Shown: positions 25,930 through 34,423 of the stretch, piece by piece
Numbering within the stretch: the stretch's first letter is position 1
How the letters are laid out: each line of letters opens with the position of its first letter
Assembly (NCBI RefSeq): GCF_002831625.1
Contig: NZ_CP025116.1
Coordinates: 248,001 to 312,000, forward strand
Source of the DNA: Nonlabens sp. MB-3u-79
GTDB lineage: Bacteria; Bacteroidota; Bacteroidia; Flavobacteriales; Flavobacteriaceae
Direction: 5' to 3'
Length of the DNA: 64,000 nt
Translations under genes and position numbers: made by a program
Notes under the pieces: generated by a model
The model's input: the letters and a program-made list of their open reading frames with translations, nothing else
The model's database searches: none
Told to the model about the DNA's origin: nothing

Positions 25930-27693
25930 ATGAAAGAACTTAAAAAACTCAATGTACTCTTTGTCAAATACAAATGGCAACTTATAGGCGGGATTATTGT
26001 AACCATCATATCTCGCGTCCTTTCTCTTTTTTTACCGAAGTATGTGGGTAAAATTATTAATCTATTGAATGATTATGATAAAGGCAACATCACTGATAAA
26101 CAAATGCTACAAGATGACCTGACCTTGTACATCCTTATTATCATAGGAACTACCTTACTTGCCGCCATACTTACTTTTGTCATGCGTCAGTTGATCATTG
26201 TAGTTTCTAGACACCTGGAATACGATCTAAAAAACATCGTCTACCAGCAATACCAGAGACTTTCTTTGGGTTTTTACAAACAGAATCGCACAGGAGATTT
26301 AATGAATCGCATCAGTGAAGATGTCTCCAAAGTACGCATGTACATGGGACCAGCGATTATGTACAGCATCAATATGTTAACGCTATTTGCTGTTGTTATC
26401 CCTGCGATGATCGACACCGCTCCTACCCTTGCTATATATACGATTATTCCTTTACCAATACTTTCTGTGGCGATATACGTGATTAGTCGAGAGATCAACA
26501 AGCGTTCTACCTTAGTACAAGAATATCTTTCTAATTTAAATACGATATCTCAAGAATCTTTTAGTGGTATTTCTGTCATCAAAGCTTACAACCTCGCTCC
26601 ACAAATGACAGAGCAGTTTACAAAAGTGGCTAATGACAGTAAGGATAAAAACATTGATCTTGCCCGCATACAAGCTTTATTCTTCCCATTAATGGTACTC
26701 CTTATAGGTTTGAGCAATATTATGGTCATCTACATAGGAGGAAAACAAGTCATTGATGGTACCATTGACGTAGGAACCATTCCAGAATTCTTGATCTATG
26801 TCAACATGCTTACCTGGCCCGTTGCTGTCGTAGGTTGGGTAACCAATATGATACAGCAGGCAGAAGCCTCTCAAAGAAGAATCAACGAATTCTTAGATAT
26901 TGATCCAGCCATAAAAAATCTTAATGAATCAGAAACTCCAATTCAAGGAACGATCACTTTTGAAAAAGTGAACCTCACTTATGACGATACCAACATACAC
27001 GCTTTAAAGGATATTTCTTTTGAAATAGAAGCAGGAAAAACACTAGCTATTCTCGGTAAAACAGGAAGTGGAAAATCGACTATTTTAGAACTCATAGGCA
27101 GACTTTACGATATTGATAATGGTTCCTTAAAAATAGACGGTAAAGAAATCAATAGTTTAAACTTAGATAACTTGAGGTCTGCAATAGGTTATGTACCTCA
27201 AGATGCTTTCTTATTTTCTGATACGATAGGTAACAACATCGCTTTTGGTAAAAAAGATGCCGCTCAAGAAGAAATAGTAGCTGCTGCAAAGAATGCAGTA
27301 GTCCATAAAAATATTACCGATTTCACTAAAGGTTATGAAACCGTTTTAGGAGAACGAGGTATTACTTTAAGCGGCGGACAAAAACAACGGGTCTCCATCG
27401 CAAGAGCCATTATCAAGGAACCACAAATTTTATTGTTTGACGATTGTTTAAGCGCAGTAGACACAGAAACAGAAGAAAAAATCCTGAATAACCTTAAAAA
27501 AATCACTCACAACACCACTACTATTATAGTGAGTCACAGAGTAAGTAGTGCCAAAAACGCCGATCACATTATCGTACTCGATGAGGGTAACATTATTGAA
27601 CGAGGAAGTCACGAGTCTCTCTTAAATGACAAAGGTTATTATGCAGAGCTTTTTGCTAATCAAATGTTAGAGGAAGAAGGGAACATCGATTAA
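25930..27693 (+). CDS. ABC transporter, fused permease-ATPase (exporter type)
   Basis: A 587-residue half-transporter of the MsbA/multidrug type that works as a homodimer or with a partner. The six-helix membrane domain (about 1-310) has the coupling region SFSGISVIKAYN. The ATPase follows, with Walker [10 protein letters not shown] (376-384), Q-loop YVPQDAF, signature LSGGQKQRVSIARA, Walker B ILLFDDCLSAVD and the switch His in IVSHRVS. Lipid or drug export is the likely class; the cargo is unknown. Single gene divergent from the dehydrogenase. Confidence 0.88.
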   Translation: MKELKKLNVLFVKYKWQLIGGIIVTIISRVLSLFLPKYVGKIINLLNDYDKGNITDKQMLQDDLTLYILIIIGTTLLAAILTFVMRQLIIVVSRHLEYDLKNIVYQQYQRLSLGFYKQNRTGDLMNRISEDVSKVRMYMGPAIMYSINMLTLFAVVIPAMIDTAPTLAIYTIIPLPILSVAIYVISREINKRSTLVQEYLSNLNTISQESFSGISVIKAYNLAPQMTEQFTKVANDSKDKNIDLARIQALFFPLMVLLIGLSNIMVIYIGGKQVIDGTIDVGTIPEFLIYVNMLTWPVAVVGWVTNMIQQAEASQRRINEFLDIDPAIKNLNESETPIQGTITFEKVNLTYDDTNIHALKDISFEIEAGKTLAILGKTGSGKSTILELIGRLYDIDNGSLKIDGKEINSLNLDNLRSAIGYVPQDAFLFSDTIGNNIAFGKKDAAQEEIVAAAKNAVVHKNITDFTKGYETVLGERGITLSGGQKQRVSIARAIIKEPQILLFDDCLSAVDTETEEKILNNLKKITHNTTTIIVSHRVSSAKNADHIIVLDEGNIIERGSHESLLNDKGYYAELFANQMLEEEGNID

Positions 27694-28081
27694 CGATTAT
27701 AGGTTTTTAGCTCTTAGTAATAGACTCTGAAAATCGGTAATGGGAAAATTAAAAAATCATATTGGTAAATTTTTTGCCCCTCCTTGTTAGGTCCTACTCA
27801 TTTCATTCAAGTCCTCCATAAAAAGGTGTTTTCCAATCGCAAGGCCTTCTTACAGCAGGTGATCGCGACACTTCTTTCATTTCCCCAGAGTGGAGTAAGC
27901 ATGTAATAGCTATTTTCCAGAGTGTCACTGAGAATTTAAACCAGTTGGATACAGAAAATACAATCAGCCACTTGGATAACAGACTGTAATACAGTATTTT
28001 ACTACATTAAAGCTTTATAAACTTTTCTTTTTGTCTTTTTTTTCTATTTTTGAACATATCTAACCCTACTTTAAAAGAATT
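27694..28081. other. Intergenic stretch of 388 bases with a short open frame
   Basis: No gene with a usable start is visible. From 27822 to 27989 (+) there are 55 sense codons and a stop, with protein-like composition (QGLLTAGDRDTSFISPEW, then HVIAIFQSV) but no ATG, GTG or TTG start. I read it as a possible gene remnant that I cannot assign. The last 60 bases are T-rich and contain the promoter box of the DUF3276 gene. Confidence 0.3.
28045..28052 (+). promoter_or_regulatory. Candidate -7 box upstream of the DUF3276 gene
   Basis: TATTTTTG matches TAnnTTTG, 29 bases before the ATG, in a T-rich tract. The TTTG at 28030 is too close to be a standard upstream element. Confidence 0.35.
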
Positions 28082-28465
28082 ATGAGCGATAGAGATTACC
28101 AAGAACAAGAAGAGATTTTTTCAAAAGTAGTGCGAGCAGGAAGGCGTACTTATTTCTTTGATGTAAGAGCTACAAAAGCAGATGACTATTACCTAACCAT
28201 TACAGAAAGTAAAAAATTCACTAATGACGACGGTAGTTTCTATTTTAAGAAACATAAAATTTACTTGTACAAAGAAGATTTTCAAGAGTTCGGTGATACC
28301 TTAAAGGAAATCACAGACTTTATTATAGATAAAAAAGGAGATGAGGTTATTTCTGACCGTCATCAGACAGACTTTAAAAAGGAAGAAGCTCAACCAGCGC
28401 AAGATGACGCTGCAGCGCCTAACGATCCAGCAAGTTTTACAAATATCAATTTTGAAGATATCTAG
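28082..28465 (+). CDS. DUF3276 family PUR-like nucleic-acid-binding protein
   Basis: A 127-residue Bacteroidota PUR-alpha-like protein. The single PUR domain spans about residues 9-85: EEIFSKVVRAGRRTYFFDVRATKADDYYLTITESKK, then KHKIYLYKEDFQEF. A flexible acidic, Ala/Gln-rich tail ends in FTNINFEDI. Structural homologues dimerise and bind single-stranded nucleic acids; the cellular role is not settled. Monocistronic with promoter and terminator. Confidence 0.9.
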   Translation: MSDRDYQEQEEIFSKVVRAGRRTYFFDVRATKADDYYLTITESKKFTNDDGSFYFKKHKIYLYKEDFQEFGDTLKEITDFIIDKKGDEVISDRHQTDFKKEEAQPAQDDAAAPNDPASFTNINFEDI

Positions 28466-28485
28466 TAATTAAATGTTCTATGCCT

Positions 28486-28517
28486 AAAGCCTTTCTACGT
28501 GAAGGGCTTTTTTTTTA
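28486..28517 (+). terminator. Intrinsic terminator of the DUF3276 gene
   Basis: AAAGCCTTT ... AAGGGCTTT stem around CTACGTG, followed by a run of nine or more T. Confidence 0.82.
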
Positions 28518-28547
28518 TTTTTATACTCTTACCATTAAAACCGTATT

Positions 28548-31082
28548 ATGAAAAAAGTGATGTTGCTTTTGTTGGTTCTCACTTTTTGTTGTTCCGCTTT
28601 CGCGAAAGCCCAACAACAAAAAGAGCTGCCAGTACAAACCTTAATAGACCCTAGTCTTAATTATTACCTACCAGAAGGTGTTTCCTACAACCCTGAGATT
28701 CCAACACCACAAGAAATCATAGGTTTCGTTCCTGGAAAATGGCACGTGAGTCATGACAAACTGGTACAATACATGCAAGTTCTTGCAGAAAAGTCTGATC
28801 GTTTTACGATTGAAAATCGTGGGACCACCTATGAGGACAGACCGCTTTACTTACTTACAGTGACCAGTCCAGAAAACCATAAAAATATTGATCAAATAAG
28901 AACAGATCATATTGCTGCGACCAATAAAGAAAACGCAGATAACACCAACGCTCCTATAGTGGTATACCAAGGATTTTCTATTCATGGTAATGAACCTAGT
29001 GGCGCTAACGCATCATTACTTCTCGCCTATCATCTAGCCGCTGCACAAGGTCCAGAAATGGAAGCCTTGTTAAAAAACACCGTCATTCTTCTGGACCCTA
29101 GTTTAAATCCAGATGGATTGCAACGTTTTGCCAGTTGGGTAAATCAACATAAGAGTAAGAATGTAAATCCAGACACTTACGATAGAGAATATAATGAAGT
29201 ATGGCCGGGTGGACGTACCAATCATTATTGGTTTGATATGAATCGCGACTGGTTGCCTGTGCAATTACCAGAATCGCAAGCGCGTATAGAAACTTTTCAT
29301 AAATGGTTGCCTAACATTTTGACAGACCATCATGAAATGGGAACCAACTCTACCTTCTTTTTCCAACCAGGAATCCCATCCAGAACACACCCACTGACTC
29401 CCGCGATGAATCAAAAGCTAACCCGTCAAATAGGTAATTACCTCGCTGAAGGTTTTGATGAGATAGGCTCGCTGTATTACACAGAAGAAGATTACGACGA
29501 TTTCTATTATGGTAAAGGATCTACTTTTCCAGATATCAATGGTTCTATAGGAATTCTTTTTGAGCAAGCCAGTTCTCGTGGTCATGCTCAGAATTCTGAT
29601 AATGGCGTTCTTACTTTTCCGTTTACCATAAGAAACCAGTTTACGGCAGCTTTAAGTACTCTAAAAGCGGCAACCGGCATGCGTAAAGAACTACTGGATT
29701 ATCAAGCTCAATTTTACAAAGACGCTAGAAAGGAAGTTTCTAATGAAGCCATCATCTTTGGTGATCATACAGATGCTGGCCGTACCGATGCCCTTGCAGA
29801 AATATTATCAAGACATAAAATAGAAGTGCGCTCATTAAAAAATGACGTTTCTAAAAATGGCAAAACCTATAAAAAAGGATATGCTTACCTAGTTCCTAAA
29901 AACCAAAAAAACTCTCGTCTGATCAACGCGATGTTTGAAAAGAGAACAACGTTTCAAGACAGCTTGTTTTATGATATCAGTGCGTGGACATTCCCGCTGG
30001 CTTTTGATATGGATTATGATGAAAATGCCGACTTGAGCAATGGCATTACAAGGAACTCCAATACTGGTATAAACCAAATAGAAATTTCTGACTATGCCTA
30101 TTTAATGCCTTGGAATGAATACTACACACCTAAAGCTTTAAATACATTGCTATCAAAGGATATCAGAGCTAAAGTAGCTATGAAGCCTTTTTCCCTAAAC
30201 GGTAAACAATATGATTATGGCACCATACTTATTCCAGTTCAGAATCAAAAAATGAACACTTCAGAATTGCGTGATGTTCTCGGGGATATTTCGACTGATG
30301 CTAAAGTTGATTTTTACGGAGTCCCAACAGGGCTCACCGAAGGAATTGATTTAGGCTCACGTCAATTCAGAGCCCTTACCCAACCTAAAATCGCCTTGTT
30401 AGTAGGTGAAGGTATCAACCCTTCTGATGCCGGTGAGATCTGGCATTTGATGGACCAGAAATACGATATTCCTATAACTAAAATTGATCTTCAAGACATT
30501 AATCGCAAGGATTTGAGTCGATACAATACGATTATCGTTCCTGCTACTTACGGTAGCCCAGAAAATGAAGTAATCGATCAACTGAAAGAATGGACACGTG
30601 CTGGAGGTACTTTAATAGGTTATCGCAGTGCATTAAGCTGGATGAGTAGTTCCAAATTGCTACCCCTTAGCTTCAAAAAAACAGAAAACCCCGTTGAAAA
30701 CATCACTTTTGAACAGCGTAGCGACCATAGCGGTGCACAAAGAATAGGTGGAGCTATTTTTGAAACAAAACTAGACCGCTCTCATCCTATAGCTTTTGGG
30801 TTTAAAGATGATCAGTTGCCTATGTTTAGAAACACTACGCTGTTTGTAGAATCTCACAAAGACAGTTACCGCAACCCTATCAAATACACAAGCGATCCTT
30901 TAATGAGTGGTTATATCTCTGATATTAATTTAGAGGCATTAAGAAGCACAGTGCCATTTCAACATAATAATTATGGCCGTGGAAATGTGATTGGTTTTAC
31001 TGATAACACGCAGTTTAGAGCTTTCTGGTATGGAACTAACAAGTTGTTGATGAATGCTATTTTCTTTGCTAAAGAGATGTAA
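28548..31082 (+). CDS. M14 family zinc metallocarboxypeptidase, exported
   Basis: An 844-residue secreted or periplasmic zinc peptidase. The signal peptide ends CCSAFAKA, and the cleavage region is itself encoded by a perfect dispersed palindrome. The M14 domain has zinc ligands His146 and Glu149 in FSIHGNEPSG, the substrate-binding FDMNRDW (229-235), the zinc His in TDHHEMG (260-265) and the catalytic Glu in GILFEQAS. After about 380 residues comes a long C-terminal region including an IALLVGEGINPSDAGEIWHL class-I glutamine-amidotransferase-like fold. It probably trims peptides for uptake. The stop codon is followed without gap by the 8-bp tandem array. Confidence 0.88.
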   Translation: MKKVMLLLLVLTFCCSAFAKAQQQKELPVQTLIDPSLNYYLPEGVSYNPEIPTPQEIIGFVPGKWHVSHDKLVQYMQVLAEKSDRFTIENRGTTYEDRPLYLLTVTSPENHKNIDQIRTDHIAATNKENADNTNAPIVVYQGFSIHGNEPSGANASLLLAYHLAAAQGPEMEALLKNTVILLDPSLNPDGLQRFASWVNQHKSKNVNPDTYDREYNEVWPGGRTNHYWFDMNRDWLPVQLPESQARIETFHKWLPNILTDHHEMGTNSTFFFQPGIPSRTHPLTPAMNQKLTRQIGNYLAEGFDEIGSLYYTEEDYDDFYYGKGSTFPDINGSIGILFEQASSRGHAQNSDNGVLTFPFTIRNQFTAALSTLKAATGMRKELLDYQAQFYKDARKEVSNEAIIFGDHTDAGRTDALAEILSRHKIEVRSLKNDVSKNGKTYKKGYAYLVPKNQKNSRLINAMFEKRTTFQDSLFYDISAWTFPLAFDMDYDENADLSNGITRNSNTGINQIEISDYAYLMPWNEYYTPKALNTLLSKDIRAKVAMKPFSLNGKQYDYGTILIPVQNQKMNTSELRDVLGDISTDAKVDFYGVPTGLTEGIDLGSRQFRALTQPKIALLVGEGINPSDAGEIWHLMDQKYDIPITKIDLQDINRKDLSRYNTIIVPATYGSPENEVIDQLKEWTRAGGTLIGYRSALSWMSSSKLLPLSFKKTENPVENITFEQRSDHSGAQRIGGAIFETKLDRSHPIAFGFKDDQLPMFRNTTLFVESHKDSYRNPIKYTSDPLMSGYISDINLEALRSTVPFQHNNYGRGNVIGFTDNTQFRAFWYGTNKLLMNAIFFAKEM
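28596..28609. repeat. Dispersed palindrome, copy 5 (inside the M14 signal peptide)
   Basis: Exact GCTTTCGCGAAAGC encoding AFAKA at the likely signal-peptidase site of the M14 peptidase. Confidence 0.9.
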
Positions 31083-31466
31083 GATTAGGTGATTAGGTGA
31101 TTAGGTGATTAGGTGATTAGGTGATTAGGTGATTAGGTGATTAGGTGATTAGGTGATTAGGTGATTAGGTGATTAGGTGATTAGGTGATTAGGTGATTAG
31201 GTGATTAGGTGATTAGGTGATTAGGTGATTAGGTGATTAGGTGATTAGGTGATTAGGTGATTAGGTGATTAGGTGATTAGGTGATTAGGTGATTAGGTGA
31301 TTAGGTGATTAGGTGATTAGGTGATTAGGTGATTAGGTGATTAGGTGATTAGGTGATTAGGTGATTAGGTGATTAGGTGATTAGGTGATTAGGTGATTAG
31401 GTGATTAGGTGATTAGGTGATTAGGTGATTAGGTGATTAGGTGATTAGGTGATTAGGTGATTAGGT
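31083..31466. repeat. Tandem array: 48 perfect copies of GATTAGGT
   Basis: 384 bases, exactly 48 units of eight bases with no mismatch that I can find, starting at the base after the TAA of the M14 peptidase. No spacers, so it is not a CRISPR array. All six frames are closed by stops within it. GG pairs recur every eight bases on the plus strand, so weak two-layer G-quadruplexes are conceivable. Confidence 0.98.
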
Positions 31467-31572
31467 GAAAATTAAAAATGATAAGAAATACGACAAATAT
31501 TTCAATCTTTTTATAAATAATCATTCTCTACTAAGCCAGTGCTCGACCCAGCATTTGGAAAGTAATTGGTTA
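31467..31572. other. AT-rich spacer after the array
   Basis: No gene or terminator seen; it links the 8-mer array to the hexamer/hairpin repeats. Confidence 0.5.
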
Positions 31573-31602
31573 TTCAAGTTCAAATTCGAGTTCGATTTCA
31601 TT
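31573..31602. repeat. TTCRAN hexamer tract A
   Basis: Five hexamers in register: TTCAAG, TTCAAA, TTCGAG, TTCGAT, TTCATT. It precedes copy 1 of the duplicated element. Confidence 0.75.
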
Positions 31603-31605
31603 TTA

Positions 31606-31779
31606 CCGCTTCTTTCCCCGTCCCTAAAGGTGGAAGCTATTCTTTTATTCAATTGTCATTCCGCTGCAGAGCGGTATCGGATGTTACTATCTCTATCTCA
31701 TCAACACCCGCAACACCCATCCCAACCTTCCCTCAAGGGAAGGAGTTTTACTCCTTTTCAAGTTCAGGTTCGAGTTCGA
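31606..31779. repeat. Duplicated hairpin element, copy 1
   Basis: A 174-base unit that recurs at 31841 with only three single-base indels. It contains three perfect hairpins: CCGCT-GCAG-AGCGG (31661-31674), CCTTCCC-TCAA-GGGAAGG (31726-31743) and AAGGAGT-TTT-ACTCCTT (31740-31756, which shares its left arm with the previous one). It looks like a REP- or MITE-like structured element with no coding content. Confidence 0.85.
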
Positions 31780-31804
31780 ATTCGAGTTCGAGTTCAAGTT
31801 CAAC
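31757..31804. repeat. TTCRAN hexamer tract B
   Basis: Eight clean hexamers (TTCAAG, TTCAGG, TTCGAG, TTCGAA, TTCGAG, TTCGAG, TTCAAG, TTCAAC). They decay into TTGAAT/TTGATT hexamers up to about 31834. Confidence 0.8.
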
Positions 31805-31840
31805 TTGAATTTGATTTTGATTTTAGTTTTGTTTTATTTT

Positions 31841-32013
31841 CCGCTTCTTTCCCCGTCCCTAAAGGGTGGAAGCTATTCTTTTATTCAATTGTCATTCCGC
31901 TGCAGAGCGGTATCGGATGTTACTATCTCTATCTCATCAACACCGCAACACCCATCCCAACCTTCCTCAAGGGAAGGAGTTTTACTCCTTTTCAAGTTCA
32001 GGTTCGAGTTCGA
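31841..32013. repeat. Duplicated hairpin element, copy 2
   Basis: Second copy of the 31606-31779 element, 235 bases downstream in the same orientation. It has one inserted G and two lost C residues relative to copy 1. The hairpins are retained. It may serve as 3' end of the minus-strand CsaA-like gene. Confidence 0.85.
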
Positions 32014-32032
32014 TTTCGAGTTCAAATTCAAA
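31991..32032. repeat. TTCRAN hexamer tract C
   Basis: Seven hexamers (TTCAAG to TTCAAA), ending three bases before the stop codon of the CsaA-like gene. Confidence 0.75.
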
Positions 32033-32034
32033 CT

Positions 32035-32367
32035 CTACCCTACTCGATCTCCATTCTTTGCATTTGCCTCAGGTTGTAAAAGAATGACATCTTTGTCCTC
32101 ACCTACTATTCCCAACACCAAGCACTCGCTCATAAAGTTGGCGATCTGCTTTTTGGGAAAATTCACTACCGCGATGACTTGTTTGCCTACCAATTCTTTT
32201 TTATCGTATCGTTTAGTGATTTGAGCGCTAGTTCTTTTAATACCTAAAGGGCCGAAATCTATTTGGAGCTGGTAAGCCGGGTTTCTGGCTTCAGGAAAAT
32301 TACCCACCGTTAAAACCGTACCTACTCTCATATCTATGTTCTCAAAATCATTCCAAGAGATATCCAT
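32035..32367 (-). CDS. tRNA-binding domain protein, CsaA-like
   Basis: A 110-residue OB-fold protein of the CsaA/tRNA-binding (Arc1p-like) family. It begins MDISWNDFENIDMRVGTVLTV and contains the core FGPLGIKRTSAQITKRYDKKELVGKQVIAVVNFPKK. The end NGDRVG fits the family's usual C-terminus, although its stop codon lies in the repeat island. CsaA proteins bind tRNA and have been proposed as export chaperones; the role here is open. The ATG follows the upstream stop directly (TAGATG). Confidence 0.85.
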   Translation of the reverse strand: MDISWNDFENIDMRVGTVLTVGNFPEARNPAYQLQIDFGPLGIKRTSAQITKRYDKKELVGKQVIAVVNFPKKQIANFMSECLVLGIVGEDKDVILLQPEANAKNGDRVG

Positions 32368-32667
32368 CTATTTCATCTGGAGTTTTTGGATCATCACAGG
32401 AGAGATGTATTGGTCTGCTCCATATGCGTTTACTAGCAATCCTTTTTCTCCTGTTTTACATTCTAAAACATAAAGAATAGAGTTATCGCCAGCACTGCTC
32501 ATGCCTTCAAATCGGTAAAACTTCACCACTTCAATTTCGCCAGCTTTCCATTGCATTTTCAAATCCTTAGAATGCACCCCATCTTCTACTAGGTCAAAAT
32601 TGATGTTGTAACCCTCGTTTTGTAAAGCTGCTATTGCTGTTGAAAGCGTATCGTATCCCTCTTTCAT
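32368..32667 (-). CDS. Small conserved protein of unknown function (PRPP-synthetase-like label in flavobacteria)
   Basis: A 99-residue soluble protein: YDTLSTAIAALQNEGYNINFDL, then EIEVVKFYRFEGMSSAGDNSILYVLEC and GLLVNAYGADQY. Close homologues in Bacteroidota are often labelled phosphoribosylpyrophosphate synthetase, but nothing of the PRPP-binding loop is visible, so I regard that name as wrong. It abuts the CsaA-like gene with no spacing and is likely translated from the same message. Confidence 0.7.
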   Translation of the reverse strand: MKEGYDTLSTAIAALQNEGYNINFDLVEDGVHSKDLKMQWKAGEIEVVKFYRFEGMSSAGDNSILYVLECKTGEKGLLVNAYGADQYISPVMIQKLQMK

Positions 32668-32793
32668 AATGTTTTATTTTAAAGTTAAGAAAATAATACC
32701 AATTCTCATAAGCTTTAAAAAAACATTGGCAAGCTCAGGAGCTCTTAAAAAATGTTGCTTTTCTTACTTAAAATAGAAAATGATATTGCTCTC

Positions 32794-32807
32794 GCTTTCG
32801 CGAAAGC
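32794..32807. repeat. Dispersed palindrome, copy 6 (intergenic)
   Basis: Exact GCTTTCGCGAAAGC, symmetric for 16 bases, between divergent genes and about 40 bases before the peroxiredoxin-like gene. Confidence 0.9.
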
Positions 32808-32848
32808 GTAACAAATCTCATACCTTTACTACTTATAAAGAAAACATT

Positions 32849-33403
32849 ATGTCCTTAACTCCTTCTACCATGCTGCCACTAGGAACGAAAGCTCCTGATT
32901 TCAATTTATTAGATACCGTAAGTAGCCAAATGCGGAATCTCAACGAGCTCAAAGGCTCTAAAGGAACTGTAGTGATGTTTATATGCAATCACTGTCCGTT
33001 TGTACTTCATATAAACGAAGAGTTGGTAAGAGTAGCTAATGATTACCGTGTGACTGGATTCCATTTCATTGCTATCTCTAGTAATGATGCCGTGAATTAT
33101 CCACAAGATGGACCTGAGTTCATGAGGCAAAATGCTGATGACCATGACTATCCTTTTCCTTATTTATACGACGCCACCCAAGAAGTAGCTAAAGCTTATG
33201 ACGCGGCCTGCACTCCAGATCTTTATCTGTTTGACGCAAGTTTACAATTGGTTTACAGAGGACAACTCGATGACTCTAGACCAGGTAATGGCGTACCGTT
33301 AACTGGAAGATCCTTAAGAGAGGCCATGGATGCTTTACTAGGAAATAAACAAGTACCACAACCACAAAAACCAAGTATGGGTTGCAATATCAAATGGAAA
33401 TAA
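32849..33403 (+). CDS. Thioredoxin-fold / peroxiredoxin-like protein
   Basis: A 184-residue cytoplasmic AhpC/TSA-type protein. APDFNLLDTVSSQMRNLNEL leads to VVMFICNHCPFVLHINEELVR with a CxxC pair (C46, C49). The later KAYDAACTPDLYLFDASLQLVYRGQLDDSRPG is typical of the 'thioredoxin family protein' with C-N-H-C active site. Likely a thiol reductase or peroxidase. I start at ATG 32849, because the frame from 32780 would read through the palindrome and is non-homologous. Confidence 0.85.
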   Translation: MSLTPSTMLPLGTKAPDFNLLDTVSSQMRNLNELKGSKGTVVMFICNHCPFVLHINEELVRVANDYRVTGFHFIAISSNDAVNYPQDGPEFMRQNADDHDYPFPYLYDATQEVAKAYDAACTPDLYLFDASLQLVYRGQLDDSRPGNGVPLTGRSLREAMDALLGNKQVPQPQKPSMGCNIKWK

Positions 33404-33472
33404 TTGACCAGTTATCTGCTCGATATTTAAAGGGATAAGCAGTAATTTAGCAACTTATCAAAATTACCATAT

Positions 33473-34423
33473 ATGTTTTCACTTAAAGTGGTTTGGAATC
33501 CATTAGAAGGGCTTGATATAGGCTCTTTCACCTTGCATTTTTACAGCCTTTCATACGTTATTGCTTTTATCTTAGGATGGTACCTTATAAAACCCATCTT
33601 CAAAAGAGATGGTGTCAGTATGGAAAAACTGGATCCATTATTTATGTATACAGTAATAGGTATGCTCGTAGGTGCTAGACTGGGTCATTATTTATTTTAT
33701 GAACCTGCTACCTTTTTTTCAAATCCATTGCGAGTTTTTCTTCCTTTTAGAACAGATCCATTTGAATGGACCGGTTTTGCTGGTATGGCCAGCCATGGTG
33801 CTGCCATAGGAGTGATCATTGCAATGTTTTTTTACAGCCGCAAACACTTAAAAAAGAACATCCTATGGATCCTAGACCGTATTGTGATACCCAGCGCTAT
33901 AGGTGGGACTTTTGTGCGATTAGGAAATTTAATGAATAGTGAAATCAATGGTAAACCTAGCGGTGACTTTTTTGCCGGGTTTAAATTTGTACGAGACCTA
34001 AGCGATGACAGTGTTCGAGGGGCATTGCAACAAACAGGTATCACAGACCCAGACAAAGCTATTGATGCGTTAGTAAACGATCCTCAATATGCAGAATTGC
34101 TTGCGAGTATTCCATATAAACATCCTGCGCAATTGTATGAAGCCATTTGTTATATAGGTGTATTTATCATTCTATACTTGGTGTATTGGAAATCAGAAAA
34201 GCGCCATAAACCAGGTTACTTGGTAGGACTATTTTTTGTACTCCTTTTTATGGTCAGATTACTCATAGAAAACATCAAAGAAGCACAAACAGCAACTGAT
34301 GGTTTTGAATTTATAGGGATTCACTTTAATACCGGACAATTGTTAAGTGTACCCTTTATTTTATTAGGATTGTTCTTAATGTTTCGTCCAGATGGAATGT
34401 TTGAAAAGAAGACCAATGCGTAA
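33473..34423 (+). CDS. lgt: Prolipoprotein diacylglyceryl transferase
   Basis: Inner-membrane enzyme that transfers diacylglycerol to the lipobox Cys of prolipoproteins. It has 316 residues and about seven transmembrane helices. The family signature is visible as GGTFVRLGNLMNSEINGKPSGDF, with preceding GARLGHYLFYEP and the later HPAQLYEAICY. This window encodes at least ten lipoprotein clients. Its end overlaps the next lipoprotein gene by eight bases. Confidence 0.95.
   Translation: MFSLKVVWNPLEGLDIGSFTLHFYSLSYVIAFILGWYLIKPIFKRDGVSMEKLDPLFMYTVIGMLVGARLGHYLFYEPATFFSNPLRVFLPFRTDPFEWTGFAGMASHGAAIGVIIAMFFYSRKHLKKNILWILDRIVIPSAIGGTFVRLGNLMNSEINGKPSGDFFAGFKFVRDLSDDSVRGALQQTGITDPDKAIDALVNDPQYAELLASIPYKHPAQLYEAICYIGVFIILYLVYWKSEKRHKPGYLVGLFFVLLFMVRLLIENIKEAQTATDGFEFIGIHFNTGQLLSVPFILLGLFLMFRPDGMFEKKTNA

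Noticed and set aside
31083..31466. CRISPR-like or telomere-like array
   Set aside because: Units are 8 bases with no spacers and lie internally in a chromosome-like segment, so neither reading fits.
31465..32224. Several plus-strand open frames with Ser/Arg/Phe-rich translations
   Set aside because: They are read from the hexamer tracts and the duplicated hairpin element and overlap the CsaA-like gene; low-complexity artefacts.
32368..32667. Phosphoribosylpyrophosphate synthetase
   Set aside because: Only 99 residues and no PRPP-binding loop; the name seems to be an inherited misannotation.
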